Source of the DNA: a bacterium
Lineage (GTDB): Bacteria > Myxococcota_A > Bradymonadia > UBA7976 > UBA1532
Direction: 5' to 3'
Length of the DNA: 60,371 nucleotides
Assembly: GCA_030427205.1 (NCBI GenBank)
Contig: JAUHXC010000053.1
Location: 1-60,371 of the forward strand
Under the pieces are notes generated by a model. It searched no databases. It worked only from the letters and a program-made list of their open reading frames with translations, and was not told the origin of the DNA. Below are positions 8,155 to 19,548 of this stretch, in pieces (the first letter of the stretch is position 1; every line of letters starts with the position of its first letter). Made by a program: the position numbers and the translations under genes.

Positions 8155-9102
8155 TCAGCCGCCTTCGCCGCGCGTCGGCGGATGGCTGGGCACCTCGGCG
8201 GCGGTCATCACCGCGCCGACCTCGGCGTCCTCTTCGTCGTCTTCGTAGACCGCGTGCAGGCCCGTGCGGCGGTAGATCTCCTGCTCGAAGGCCTCGGCGG
8301 TCATCGTGCGCCGCATGCGCAACAGCTCGACGGCGGCGGCGCCCACGGGGGTGCGCAGGGGCACCTTCTCGGCGGCGACCAGCTCGATGATGGCCCGGGC
8401 GACCTCTTCGGGATCGCCGCCGGCCGGCTCGCTCTGGTTGACCCGCTCACCGAACTCGATCAGGGCGTCGCTGTAGGCCGACAGCCGGGCGGTATCGCCC
8501 ACCGGCTTGCGCGGCCGGCCGCCCTTGCGGTAGCCGGCGGGCTCGACGATGGCCACTTCGACCCCGAAGCCGGCCGCCTCGTAGGCCAACGCCTCGGCGA
8601 AAGCCTCTTGCGCCCAGGCGCTGGCGGCGTAGACCCCCATGAAGGGCAGCACGACCCGCCCCAGGCCCGAGGTCAGCTGCAGGATGCGCCCCGAGCCCTG
8701 CTCGCGCATGATCGGCAGCACGGCGCGGAACAAACGCAGGGCCCCGACCACGTTGGTATCGAGCATCGCCGAGAGCTGCTCGGGGCGGCAGGCCTCGAGC
8801 GGGCCGAGCACGCTGTAGGCGGCGGTATTGACCAGCACGTCGATGCGCCCGAACGCGTCCATGGCGGCGCGCACCGCGGTGTCGACGCTGTGGTCGTGGT
8901 CGACGTCGAGCGGGACGAGCTGCACGGTGTGGCCCTCGGCCCGCAGCCCCTTGAGCTCGGCGGCGTAGCGCTGGCCGTGCACCGAGAACGAGCGGACGCC
9001 GGCGATGACGTGATGCCCGGCCCGGGCGAGCGCGCGGGCGCAGCGGAACCCGAAGCCGGCGCTGCAGCCGGTGACGAAGACGACGCGGGAGGGTGTGTTC
9101 AT
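8155..9102 (-). CDS. Short-chain dehydrogenase/reductase with altered active site
   Basis: A 315-residue classical-type SDR. The Rossmann dinucleotide motif is TGCSAGFG (11-18). The acidic-patch strand (PLDVDHDHS), N117 of DTNVVGALR and S145 of QLTSGLGR are in place. At the catalytic YxxxK the sequence is Y158-AAS-A162, so the active-site lysine is alanine, and the usual NNAG is NTAA (92-95). The closing part (VEPAGYRKGG) matches fungal-ketoreductase-like SDRs. Without the lysine, the tyrosine pKa shift and ribose binding should be impaired, so this may be a binding protein or use unusual chemistry. The C-terminus has an acidic tail (EDDEEDAE). The ATG at 9102 is preceded by weak Shine-Dalgarno sequence. 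Substrate unknown. Confidence 0.85.
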   Translation of the reverse strand: MNTPSRVVFVTGCSAGFGFRCARALARAGHHVIAGVRSFSVHGQRYAAELKGLRAEGHTVQLVPLDVDHDHSVDTAVRAAMDAFGRIDVLVNTAAYSVLGPLEACRPEQLSAMLDTNVVGALRLFRAVLPIMREQGSGRILQLTSGLGRVVLPFMGVYAASAWAQEAFAEALAYEAAGFGVEVAIVEPAGYRKGGRPRKPVGDTARLSAYSDALIEFGERVNQSEPAGGDPEEVARAIIELVAAEKVPLRTPVGAAAVELLRMRRTMTAEAFEQEIYRRTGLHAVYEDDEEDAEVGAVMTAAEVPSHPPTRGEGG

Positions 9103-9150
9103 GTGTGGACCATACCTACACCAGATCGCCGGCGCCACCTCGTCGTGGGC

Positions 9151-9312
9151 AGATGGCCACGACGGACGTGACGTCACGGGTGCCACGAGGCGAGGTCGTC
9201 GAGGCCCAGGCGCGACGACGAAGGCGTGCCGCGGGCACGTCGAGGAGGAGCAACGCCGGCATCGGCGAGATCGGCCGTCGCAATCGTGGCGGCACTTTCG
9301 GCGAGGCCATCC
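9151..9312 (-). repeat. Palindromic intergenic element, copy B
   Basis: A 162-bp element in the gap between divergent genes, read here on the minus strand. It begins near GATGGCCTCGCCG and ends near CGTCGTGGCCATCT, which are imperfect inverted ends. A 48-bp core (9209-9256) differs from the core at 30662-30709 at only three positions, all in the hairpin loop (GTGCC-CGC-GGCAC against GTGCC-TCT-GGCAC). The flanks are also complementary (GTGCCGCCACGA with TCGTGGCAC). It contains no gene and may overlap promoters of both neighbours. Confidence 0.75.
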
Positions 9313-9451
9313 CAGGCATCGACCAATGGATGGCTCGGGCGATGGGGGGTCACCGTCAGCGGTCGGATCGGTTAGGGTATCCGCCGCGCCGTGGCGTATG
9401 CCCGCACCGGATGTCTGGCCCCAGAGAAGAGCCGAATCGAGAGGAGCCTTC

Positions 9452-12400
9452 GTGAATCGACTGCTCGCGCCGCTCGCCGCTGCGCTGCTGCTCGCCTGTG
9501 GCGGCGCGCCGCCGCCGCCGACCCTGCCGACCACCGCCCCGGCCCGGGACGCGGCGGCGCTGCAGGCGGCGGTCGATCGCTACTACACCGCCGAGAGCGT
9601 CGACAGCCTGCGGGCGGCGGTGGCCGAGGCCAAGGCCGCCGGCCCCGATACGGCGCTGTATCACGAGATCGCCGCCGACCTCGCCCGCATGGAGGATCGG
9701 CCCTTCGACGCGCTCGATCACCTCGTCGCGGCGCTGTTCGATCCGGCGGCCGATGCGCCCGTGCTCTATCTGCACGGGCTGGCCTCGCTGAAGTGGACCC
9801 TCTCCGAGCGACGGCGGCTGCTGGGGGTCTTCGCCGCGGTGGGCACCCAGCACGGTGATCCCGAGGCGCGGGCCTTCGCCAGCTGGATGGCGGCCCACGC
9901 GCTGCACTACACCGGCGACTTCGCGGCCCGCGACGCGGCGCTGGCCCGGGTCGCGCCGCGCCTGCCGCTCGCGGTCATCGGGCCGTTCGACAACGACCAG
10001 GGCAAAGGCTTCGACACCGAGCATCCGCCGGAGCGGGCCATCGATCTCGACGCCCGGCACCCGGGCAAGCTCGTCGAGCTGACGTGGCGCCCCGACGCGC
10101 CGACCGATCCGCGGGGCAAGCTCGATCTGGGGGTGCTGATGCACCCGGCGAAGTGGCAGACGGCCTACGCCGCGGCCGGCTTCGAGGTGCGCGCCGGCGG
10201 GACGTACGAGCTGCGGGTCAGCACGAGCGATCCGGTCAAGGTCTGGGTCAACGACGCCCTGGTCTTCGAGGGGCGGCGGCTGGGCGACTGGCTCTTCGAC
10301 GGGCTGGTGATCCCCGTCGAGCTGCGCGCGGGGGTCAACCGGGTGCTGATCAAGAGCGCCCAGGAGACCGGCTCGTGGCTGCTGGTGGCCCGGCTGACGG
10401 CGCCCGATGGCGAGCCGCTGGCCGCAGGCACCATCACCCCGGTCAAGGCCGACACCCCCTATGCCGGCGATCCGGCGACGGCCGAGCCCATCGGCGACGA
10501 GGCGATGATCGCGGCGCGGGTGGCGCGGCTGCCGGCGGGGCCGCGGCGGGATTTCCTGCAGCTGGTCTGGGCCGACGACATGGGCCTCAAGGCGCCGGCG
10601 GCGGCGCTGGCCGAGCGCTACGTCGCGGCGCACCCGAAGAGCGTGCGCGGTCGATTCCGGCTGGCGATGGCGCTGTGGGACAACGGCGAGCGCGGGCGCA
10701 CGGCCGATCTGCTCAACGCGCTGACCGCCGAGGCCGGCGACGAATTGCCGCTCGTCCTGCTCAAGCAGGCCCGCTTCTGGGGCCAGCAGAAGCTCGAGAC
10801 CAAGGCCCGCAACCTGCTGGTGCAGCTGCGCGAGGCGCGGCCCGACCGGCCGGGATCGACGCTGGCGCTGGCCGGCCTGCTCGAGCGGGAGGCCTGGCAC
10901 GAGGAGCGCTGCGCGATGCTGGCCGAGGCCGACAAGCGCTGGCCCGGCTGGCCCACGCTGATGTTCGAGCAGGCCGACTGCCTGGAAGACCTGCGGTTCT
11001 ATCCCCGGGCCGAGGCGATCTACCGCCGGGTGCGCGCCGCGCTGCCCTATGACCACCGGGCCCTGCGCAGCTTGCAGTGGCTGGCGCAGGGCAATGACGA
11101 CTACGACCGCGGCACCACGCTGGCCCGGGCGCTGGTGAAGGCGTATCCGACGCTGACCTCGAGCTGGAGCCGGCTGGCGGAGGTGCGCCGGCGGGACGGC
11201 GATCGGCCGGGGGCCGAGGCGGCGCTGCGCGAGATGATCCGGCTGGCGCCTACCGCGCCCGAGGGCTACCGCAAGCTGGGCCGGCTCGCGCTGCAGGCGG
11301 GCGAGGTGGCCCACGCGGTGAGCCTCTACAAGGAGGCGCTGGCCCGCGACCCCGAGAACGAGGGCATCGCCAACCGCATCGGCTGGCTCGCGCCGACCGA
11401 AGAGGGCGCCTGGATCGCCGACGCGCCCGATCAGGCGGCGCTGGATGCCGTCGTGGCCGCCCGCGGCGAGGTGAAGCCGCACGCCGGGGCCGACGTGGTC
11501 TACCTGCTCGACGACGAGGTGACCCGGTTGGGCGGCGACGGCAGCGCCCAGAACGTGGTCACGATGGTGGCCCACGCCGCGAATCAGGCGGGGCGCGACC
11601 GGTTGACGAAGATGAAGATCCGCAGCGGCGGGCGGCACCGGCTGCTGCACGCCTACGCGGTCGACGCCGAGGGCCGGCGGGTCGAGGCCTCGTCGATCCG
11701 CGGGCGCACGGTGCGCTTCCGCCAGCTGGGCGTGGGCAGCACGGTGGTGCTGCAATACCGCATCGACGAGCGCCCGGTGAGCTACCTGGCGGGGCATGTG
11801 GCCCGTCAATGGTGGTTCCAGGGCCCCGGCACCCACGTGCGCCACGCCCGCTGGGTGCTCTACGCCCCCGAGGGCACCGCCATCCGCGAGCAGCGGCTGG
11901 GCGCGGTCGAGCGGGCCGAGCGCACGGTGGACGGCATGCTGCGCGTCGAGTGGAGCGCGACCGACATGCCGCCGGTGCTGCCCGAGCCGAGCATGCCGAC
12001 GCTGGCCGAGACCGCGGCCCACGTGGCGGTGAGCACCGTGCCCGACTGGAGCATCTACTGGACCTGGGAGGAGGCGCTGCTCGTCGACGTCTTCCGCGAC
12101 AGCCCCGACCTCGAGGCGCTCGTCGGCGAGCTGCTCCAAGGGGCCGAGACGCCGGTGGAGAAGGTGCGCCGGATCCACACCTATCTCATCGAGAACATCC
12201 GCTATCAGCAGGACTACGAGCGCACCATCGCCGGGGTGAAGCCGCACGCCGCGCCGGTGGTCGTCGCCCGGCAGTACGGCGACTGCAAAGACAAGGCGGT
12301 GCTCTTCATCACCCTGGCCCGCATGGCCGGGATCGAGGTGCACTACGCGCTGGTGCGCACCCGCGACGCCGGCCCGGTGCGCCGTGAAGTGCCGATGCAG

Positions 12401-13234
12401 CAGTTCAACCACGCGATCGTCTACGTGCCGGCCCAGCCGGGCATCGACGAGGGCCGCTTCTACGATCCGACGGTGGACGCGCTCGACGTGGACGTGCTGC
12501 GCCACGACGATCAGGGCACCTGGTCGATGGTCTTCGATCCGGTGGGCCAGACCCATTCCTGGCGGGAGATCCCGTATCAGGACGCGGGCATGGACTGGAC
12601 CCGGGCCGATCTCTCGGCCTCGCTCGACGTGGCCGGTACGGTGCGCGGCGAGATGGAGCTGCTGGCCCACGGGCGGGTCGGGTCGGTGCTGCGCAAGAGC
12701 GCGCGCAACGCGGAGGCCTTCAACCAGCTGCTCAGCCGCCAGGTGGTGACCCGGGCCTTCCCCGGCGGGCGGCTGCTGGGGTCGGCGCCCTTGCAGGTGA
12801 CCTCGATCCGCGAGCCGGCGCGCGTGCGCATCGAGCTGGAGGCCGCCTCGGTGGGCCGCCGCGAAGGCCGCGAGCTGCGCATGCCGCTGCCCATCGGCTG
12901 GAGCCCCAAGGGCTACTTCACCGTGCCGCAGCGGCGGCATCCGGTCTTGCTCGGTACCCCGCGCACGCTGCAGTGGCGCGTCGAGCTGGCGCTGCCGGCG
13001 GGCGCGCGCATCAAGCGCCTGCCGCCGTCGGGCGAGGTCAAGAGCCAGTGCCTGACGCTGGTGCGCAGCGTCAGCGCCGAGAAGGGGACCGTCGCCGCCG
13101 AGCAGAAGGTGCAGTTCCACTGCGAGCGCATCCCCGCCGAGCAATACGACGCCTTCCGGGCGGTCGCCGACGAGATGACCACGCTCATCGAGCAGGAGCT
13201 GGTGCTCGACGTGGCCCGCGCCGAGGCCCGCTGA
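9452..13234 (+). CDS. DUF3857 and transglutaminase-like lipoprotein with TPR region
   Basis: A 1260-residue protein. The GTG at 9452 follows GAGGAGCCTTC and gives a lipoprotein signal (VNRLLAPLAAALLLAC, lipid on Cys16). Residues 35-330 contain helical repeats and a carbohydrate-binding-like sandwich (YELRVSTSDPVKVWVND). TPR-like helices occupy about 390-640, and a DUF3857 domain about 665-860. A transglutaminase core follows with the full triad in family context: C945 in YGDCKDK, H987 in FNHAIVY and D1005 in YDPTVD. Proteins of this architecture are periplasmic or outer-membrane-bound and their substrates are mostly unknown. It stands alone downstream of a palindromic element; the next gene is 149 bp away. 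A cysteine protease-like rather than cross-linking activity is equally possible. Confidence 0.85.
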   Translation: MNRLLAPLAAALLLACGGAPPPPTLPTTAPARDAAALQAAVDRYYTAESVDSLRAAVAEAKAAGPDTALYHEIAADLARMEDRPFDALDHLVAALFDPAADAPVLYLHGLASLKWTLSERRRLLGVFAAVGTQHGDPEARAFASWMAAHALHYTGDFAARDAALARVAPRLPLAVIGPFDNDQGKGFDTEHPPERAIDLDARHPGKLVELTWRPDAPTDPRGKLDLGVLMHPAKWQTAYAAAGFEVRAGGTYELRVSTSDPVKVWVNDALVFEGRRLGDWLFDGLVIPVELRAGVNRVLIKSAQETGSWLLVARLTAPDGEPLAAGTITPVKADTPYAGDPATAEPIGDEAMIAARVARLPAGPRRDFLQLVWADDMGLKAPAAALAERYVAAHPKSVRGRFRLAMALWDNGERGRTADLLNALTAEAGDELPLVLLKQARFWGQQKLETKARNLLVQLREARPDRPGSTLALAGLLEREAWHEERCAMLAEADKRWPGWPTLMFEQADCLEDLRFYPRAEAIYRRVRAALPYDHRALRSLQWLAQGNDDYDRGTTLARALVKAYPTLTSSWSRLAEVRRRDGDRPGAEAALREMIRLAPTAPEGYRKLGRLALQAGEVAHAVSLYKEALARDPENEGIANRIGWLAPTEEGAWIADAPDQAALDAVVAARGEVKPHAGADVVYLLDDEVTRLGGDGSAQNVVTMVAHAANQAGRDRLTKMKIRSGGRHRLLHAYAVDAEGRRVEASSIRGRTVRFRQLGVGSTVVLQYRIDERPVSYLAGHVARQWWFQGPGTHVRHARWVLYAPEGTAIREQRLGAVERAERTVDGMLRVEWSATDMPPVLPEPSMPTLAETAAHVAVSTVPDWSIYWTWEEALLVDVFRDSPDLEALVGELLQGAETPVEKVRRIHTYLIENIRYQQDYERTIAGVKPHAAPVVVARQYGDCKDKAVLFITLARMAGIEVHYALVRTRDAGPVRREVPMQQFNHAIVYVPAQPGIDEGRFYDPTVDALDVDVLRHDDQGTWSMVFDPVGQTHSWREIPYQDAGMDWTRADLSASLDVAGTVRGEMELLAHGRVGSVLRKSARNAEAFNQLLSRQVVTRAFPGGRLLGSAPLQVTSIREPARVRIELEAASVGRREGRELRMPLPIGWSPKGYFTVPQRRHPVLLGTPRTLQWRVELALPAGARIKRLPPSGEVKSQCLTLVRSVSAEKGTVAAEQKVQFHCERIPAEQYDAFRAVADEMTTLIEQELVLDVARAEAR

Positions 13235-13383
13235 CCGCGCTGCGCGAGGCCGAGTGGGGCCGATCGGGGCCACGCCGGCCTGTGGATCGGGCGAAGCCGA
13301 CGGGCCGCGTCGTGCATCGCTCCTACCCGTTCGCCCGCCCGGCGGACGGCGAGACCATACCCACCCCGGCCCTTCGAGGATCC

Positions 13384-14391
13384 ATGAGCACCCGTTCCAA
13401 CGCCCGCTGGCTCTTGACCCGCCGCCCCCAGGGGCTGCCCACCGCCGACGACTTCACGTTCGAGACCGTCGAAGAGGGCCCGCCGGCGGACGGCGAGGTG
13501 CTCGTGGAGATGCGCTACATCTCGCTCGATCCGGCCATGCGCGGCTGGATGAACGACGTGCCGTCGTACGTGCCGCCGGTGAAGCTGGGCGCGGTGATGC
13601 GGGCCTATGGGGTCGGGCAGGTGGTGGCGTCGACGGTCGACGGCTTCGCCGAGGGCGACTGGGTCACCGCGCCGAGCGGGCTGCAGGCGATCTTCCGGAC
13701 GTCGCGCGCCCGCGACCTGCGCAAGATCGACCCCGAGCAGTGCCCGGTGACGTGGCATCTGGGCGTGGCCGGCATGACCGGGCTGACGGCGTACTTCGGC
13801 CTCTTCGACCTGGGGCAACCCAAAGAGGGCGAGACGCTGCTCGTCTCCGGGGCGGCCGGCGCGGTCGGTTCGGCGGTCGGCCAGCTGGGCAAGATCGCCG
13901 GCTGTCGGGTCGTGGGCATCGCTGGCGGGCCCGACAAGTGCCGCTACCTGACCGATACGCTCGGCTTCGACGCGGCCATCGACTACAAGGCCGACGGGGT
14001 CAAGCGGGCGCTGGCGGCGGCCTGCCCCGACGGGGTCGACGTCTACTTCGACAACGTCGGCGGCCCGCTGCTCGAGGCGGCCCTGTGGCTGATGAACGAC
14101 CACGGGCGCCTGCCGCTGTGCGGCGCCATCTCGCAGTACAACGCCACCCGGCCCGAGCCCGGCCCGCGCAACCTGGCGCTGGCCATCGCCCGCCGGCTCA
14201 AGCTGCAGGGCTTCATCGTGATGGACTACGCCCAGCGCTACGGCGAGGCGGTGCCCAAGCTCGCCCGCTGGGCGATGGAGGGGCGGCTGCAGACCCGCGA
14301 GACGATCGTGCCGGGGCTCGACGCGTTCCCCGACGCCTTCGCTCGCCTCTTCAGCGGCGACAAGCTCGGCAAGTTGATGCTGAAGCTCTGA
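13384..14391 (+). CDS. NADP-dependent MDR oxidoreductase, leukotriene/prostaglandin reductase type
   Basis: A 335-residue zinc-independent medium-chain reductase. Family signatures are the N-terminal LDPAMRGWMND, AYGVGQVVAS, and the nucleotide-binding SGAAGAVGSAVGQLGKIAG (about 156-174), followed by IAGGPDKC, which positions an NADPH-binding lysine. VDVYFDNVGG and CGAISQYN are also typical. Relatives (PTGR1, curcumin reductase CurA, plant alkenal reductases) reduce the alkene of alpha,beta-unsaturated ketones and aldehydes with NADPH. The length matches the family. The ATG at 13384 follows GAGGATCC. The gene is convergent with the sensor kinase-like gene, 36 bp apart. It is likely cytoplasmic and detoxifying, but the substrate is not deducible. 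Confidence 0.92.
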   Translation: MSTRSNARWLLTRRPQGLPTADDFTFETVEEGPPADGEVLVEMRYISLDPAMRGWMNDVPSYVPPVKLGAVMRAYGVGQVVASTVDGFAEGDWVTAPSGLQAIFRTSRARDLRKIDPEQCPVTWHLGVAGMTGLTAYFGLFDLGQPKEGETLLVSGAAGAVGSAVGQLGKIAGCRVVGIAGGPDKCRYLTDTLGFDAAIDYKADGVKRALAAACPDGVDVYFDNVGGPLLEAALWLMNDHGRLPLCGAISQYNATRPEPGPRNLALAIARRLKLQGFIVMDYAQRYGEAVPKLARWAMEGRLQTRETIVPGLDAFPDAFARLFSGDKLGKLMLKL

Positions 14392-14427
14392 CCGAGGCGC
14401 CGGGCCGGCCCTGCAGACGGCGCTGCG

Positions 14428-15795
14428 TCAGCCGAAGGGCCGCGCCGGCGGCAGTTCGAACCAGATGGTGGTCGAACGCTCGGTCGTCTTCGTGCCGATG
14501 CGCCCGCCGTGGTATTCGACGATGCGCCGGCAGATCGCCAACCCCAGGCCGTGACCGAGGCGACCCGACTGCAGCAGGCCGTCGAGCAGGCCCGGGTCTA
14601 CGGCTGAAGGCCCGAGCTGCACCGCGATGCGCCAGTCGGCGCCCGTATGCGCCGACTCGACGGTGATGCTGCCCGGCGCCCGGTCGGACGAGTGGGTGAG
14701 GGCGGCGGCGAAGAGCTGGCGGAAGAGCAGTTCGAAGAGCCGCTCCTGCCCCCAGACCGTTGGCAGGGACCCGGCGTCGATGGCGGCGCCGGCCTCACCG
14801 TGAAGCTCGGGATCGGCCAGCACCCGCTGCACGACCCGCTCGAGATCCACCGTGCCGCCGGTCAGCGGCGTCCGGGTGATGCCGACGTAGGCCACCAGCT
14901 CGCCCAGCAGCCGATCGATGTGGGTGCAGAGGTGCTGCAGGCGCTGTCGATCCCGGAGGCTCGGCGCCGGGGCGCCCGGCGCCGGCATCAGCAGTCGTCG
15001 CGCCTCCCGCATCGGCGCGCGCACGTGCTCCCGCAGCAGGCGCATCACGTCGTCGAGCTCTTCGTTGGCCGCGCGCAGCAGCCGGGCGTGATCGCTCAGC
15101 GCCCGGGCGAGGTGCCCCGCCTCGCTGACGTCCTGCAGCCGCATCGTCATGCGCTGGCCATCGCACCACACCTGGCAGTTCCACGCCGTGTGCGTCCGCT
15201 CGATGCGCCAGGATGTCTCGCGATCCGGGTCTCCGCAGCGGGCGAGGGAGGCCGACAGCCGATCGAAGTCATCGGCGGTGAACACCTGGCTCACCGCGTC
15301 GCCGAGCGCCGTCTCCGGCCCCGAGAGTTCGGCCCCGGCCAGGGAGCGGGCCCGGGCGTTGAGCGCGATGACCGGCAGCGCCCGCGGGTCACCATGCCGG
15401 TCAGAGACCGCGCACACGATGAAGGCGTCGCCCAACCGGTCGATGATGTCGCGGAAGACCGACAGCGACGTGCGCCAGCCGTAGGCCTCGGTGATGTCGT
15501 CGACGAGCACCGCCGTGTGGCGCGCATCGAGGGGCATCGCCCGCGCCGAGTAGAGCCGCCCGGGCCGATGCGGCAGCGAGAGGCGGGCCCGGCGCAGCGG
15601 TTCGATCTCGCCGCGGGCCGCGCGCCCCAGCGCCGAGAGCGTCGCCGCCGAGCGACCGTCGTCGTCTTCGAGCAGCGCCTGCGCCGCACGGTTCATGCGC
15701 GGCACGATCGGCTCGTCGCCGAAGGGGAAGATCAGGGTCGGGGTCGGTGAGAGTTCGAAAAGGGACGTCGTCGGCTCGTGAGACCGTTCGACCAT
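14428..15795 (-). CDS. Degenerate sensor histidine kinase-like protein
   Basis: A 455-residue soluble protein. Two PAS-like segments (about 8-105 and 115-225) precede a HisKA-like helical pair (about 235-300) and an HATPase_c domain (about 315-453). At the H-box, where active kinases have SHDLRAP, this protein reads REHVRAP, so glutamate 256 occupies the phospho-accepting histidine position. The N-box asparagine is also lost (QLFAAALTHSS, about 360-370), and the D of the G1 box is not evident (VQLGPSAVD). The G2 box GHGLGLAI (414-422) is intact. It probably cannot autophosphorylate; a regulatory or nucleotide-binding pseudokinase role is likely. The ATG at 15795 follows GGAGGAGCCG. No response regulator is adjacent. 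Confidence 0.75.
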   Translation of the reverse strand: MVERSHEPTTSLFELSPTPTLIFPFGDEPIVPRMNRAAQALLEDDDGRSAATLSALGRAARGEIEPLRRARLSLPHRPGRLYSARAMPLDARHTAVLVDDITEAYGWRTSLSVFRDIIDRLGDAFIVCAVSDRHGDPRALPVIALNARARSLAGAELSGPETALGDAVSQVFTADDFDRLSASLARCGDPDRETSWRIERTHTAWNCQVWCDGQRMTMRLQDVSEAGHLARALSDHARLLRAANEELDDVMRLLREHVRAPMREARRLLMPAPGAPAPSLRDRQRLQHLCTHIDRLLGELVAYVGITRTPLTGGTVDLERVVQRVLADPELHGEAGAAIDAGSLPTVWGQERLFELLFRQLFAAALTHSSDRAPGSITVESAHTGADWRIAVQLGPSAVDPGLLDGLLQSGRLGHGLGLAICRRIVEYHGGRIGTKTTERSTTIWFELPPARPFG

Positions 15796-15907
15796 CGGCT
15801 CCTCCTGCGCCGGGCGCTCCTCCGACGCGGGTTTGGCTTCGACCCGCCGAGCGTGCGCGGGCTCACTTGAGAGGAGCCAGGGGGGGGTTGCGTTTCGCCT
15901 CGCGGGG

Positions 15908-17116
15908 TCAGGGATCGCACGGCAGGCAGGTTTCGGTCAGGCGAACCCAGTACGAGGCGCCGAGGGGCAGCGCCGCGTCGAGGAAGTCGAAGCGCGGGTG
16001 GTGCAGCGGCGCGGTCGCGGGGCCCTGGCCGGTGCCGAGCCAGACGTAGCACCCCGGGCGCGCGTGCAGCATGAACGCAAAGTCTTCGCCGCCCATGCTC
16101 GGCGGCAGCCCGCGGTCGACCTGCGCCGCGCCGACGACCCGCGCCGCCGCCCGTGCGGCCAGATCGGCCTCGGCCGCGGTATTGAGCGTGGCCGGGTAGA
16201 CTCGGCGATAGTCGATCTGCGGTTCGAGTTCGAAGCCGGCGCAGATCTGCCGGGTGATGCGCGCGATGCCCGCCTCGAGCGCGTCGCGGGCCTTCGCCGA
16301 GAAGCTGCGCACGGTGCCCTTGAGCTCGATCCGCGGCGGGATCACGTTGTGGGCCGTGCCGCCGTTGAACGCGGTGACGCTGACCACCGCCGGATCGGTG
16401 GGGTCGAGGATCCGGCTGACGAGGGTCTGCAGCGCGGTGACGATGTGGGCCCCGCCGACGATGGGATCGCGCAGCTGATGGGGCATGGCGGCGTGGCCCC
16501 CGCGGCCTTCGACGGTGATCGTGAAGAGATCGACCGCCGCCATGGCCGGGCCGGTATGCACCGCGATGCGCCCCGCCGGCAGCGCGGGCCAGTTGTGCAG
16601 GCCGAAGACCCGCTCGGCGGGGAAGCGCTCGAAGAGGCCCTGCTCGACCATCACCCGGCCGCCGGCGCCGCCCTCTTCGGCCGGCTGGAAGACCACGTGC
16701 ACCGTGCCGGCGAAGTCGCGGGTCTTCGCCAGGTGCCGGGCGGCGGCCAGCAGCATCGTCGTGTGGCCGTCGTGGCCGCAGGCGTGCATGCGCCCGCCGT
16801 GCTTCGAGGCGTGGGCGAAGGTGTTCTCTTCGTTCATCGGCAGCGCGTCGAGATCGGCCCGCAGCGCGATGGCCGGGCCGGGGGCGCGGCCGTGGATCGT
16901 GGCGACGACGCCGGTCTCGGCCAGCCCGACGTCGGGCTCGAGGCCGAAGCCGGCCAGCCGCTCGGCGACCAGCCGGCTCGTGCGGTGCTCGGCGTAGCCC
17001 AACTCGGGGTGCGCGTGCAGGTCACGGCGCCACTCGACGAGCTCGGCGTGGTCGGCGGCGATGGCCGGGATGACCTCGACGGTGGCGGGCAGCGCGGGGG
17101 CGGGGGAGAAGCTCAT
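15908..17116 (-). CDS. M20D-family amidohydrolase (hippurate/IAA-amino acid hydrolase type)
   Basis: A 402-residue M20D peptidase-like enzyme, which cleaves N-acyl amino acids such as hippurate. Metal ligands sit in their normal places: C113 and H115 in HACGHDGH, the E147-E148 pair in FQPAEEGG, H174 in FGLHNWP, and a histidine in LHHPRFDF near the C-terminus. The dimerisation lid shows GRGGHAAMPHQL. The C-terminal GGEDFAFML is a standard motif. The length is normal for the family. The ATG at 17116 lies 40 bp from the divergent molybdoenzyme start, so the two share a promoter region. It is likely cytoplasmic. The true substrate could be an acyl-amino acid, an indole conjugate or N-acetyl-diaminopimelate. 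Confidence 0.93.
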   Translation of the reverse strand: MSFSPAPALPATVEVIPAIAADHAELVEWRRDLHAHPELGYAEHRTSRLVAERLAGFGLEPDVGLAETGVVATIHGRAPGPAIALRADLDALPMNEENTFAHASKHGGRMHACGHDGHTTMLLAAARHLAKTRDFAGTVHVVFQPAEEGGAGGRVMVEQGLFERFPAERVFGLHNWPALPAGRIAVHTGPAMAAVDLFTITVEGRGGHAAMPHQLRDPIVGGAHIVTALQTLVSRILDPTDPAVVSVTAFNGGTAHNVIPPRIELKGTVRSFSAKARDALEAGIARITRQICAGFELEPQIDYRRVYPATLNTAAEADLAARAAARVVGAAQVDRGLPPSMGGEDFAFMLHARPGCYVWLGTGQGPATAPLHHPRFDFLDAALPLGASYWVRLTETCLPCDP

Positions 17117-17156
17117 CGATCGACTCACCGGGCTTGAATTCGGACCGAAGCGTGCC

Positions 17157-19538
<2,382 letters not shown>

Positions 19539-19548
19539 GCCGGCCCCC

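Noticed and set aside
17061..17156. Earlier ATG for the molybdoenzyme at 17061
   Set aside because: It would overlap the divergent amidohydrolase by 56 bp and add residues not typical of the family.
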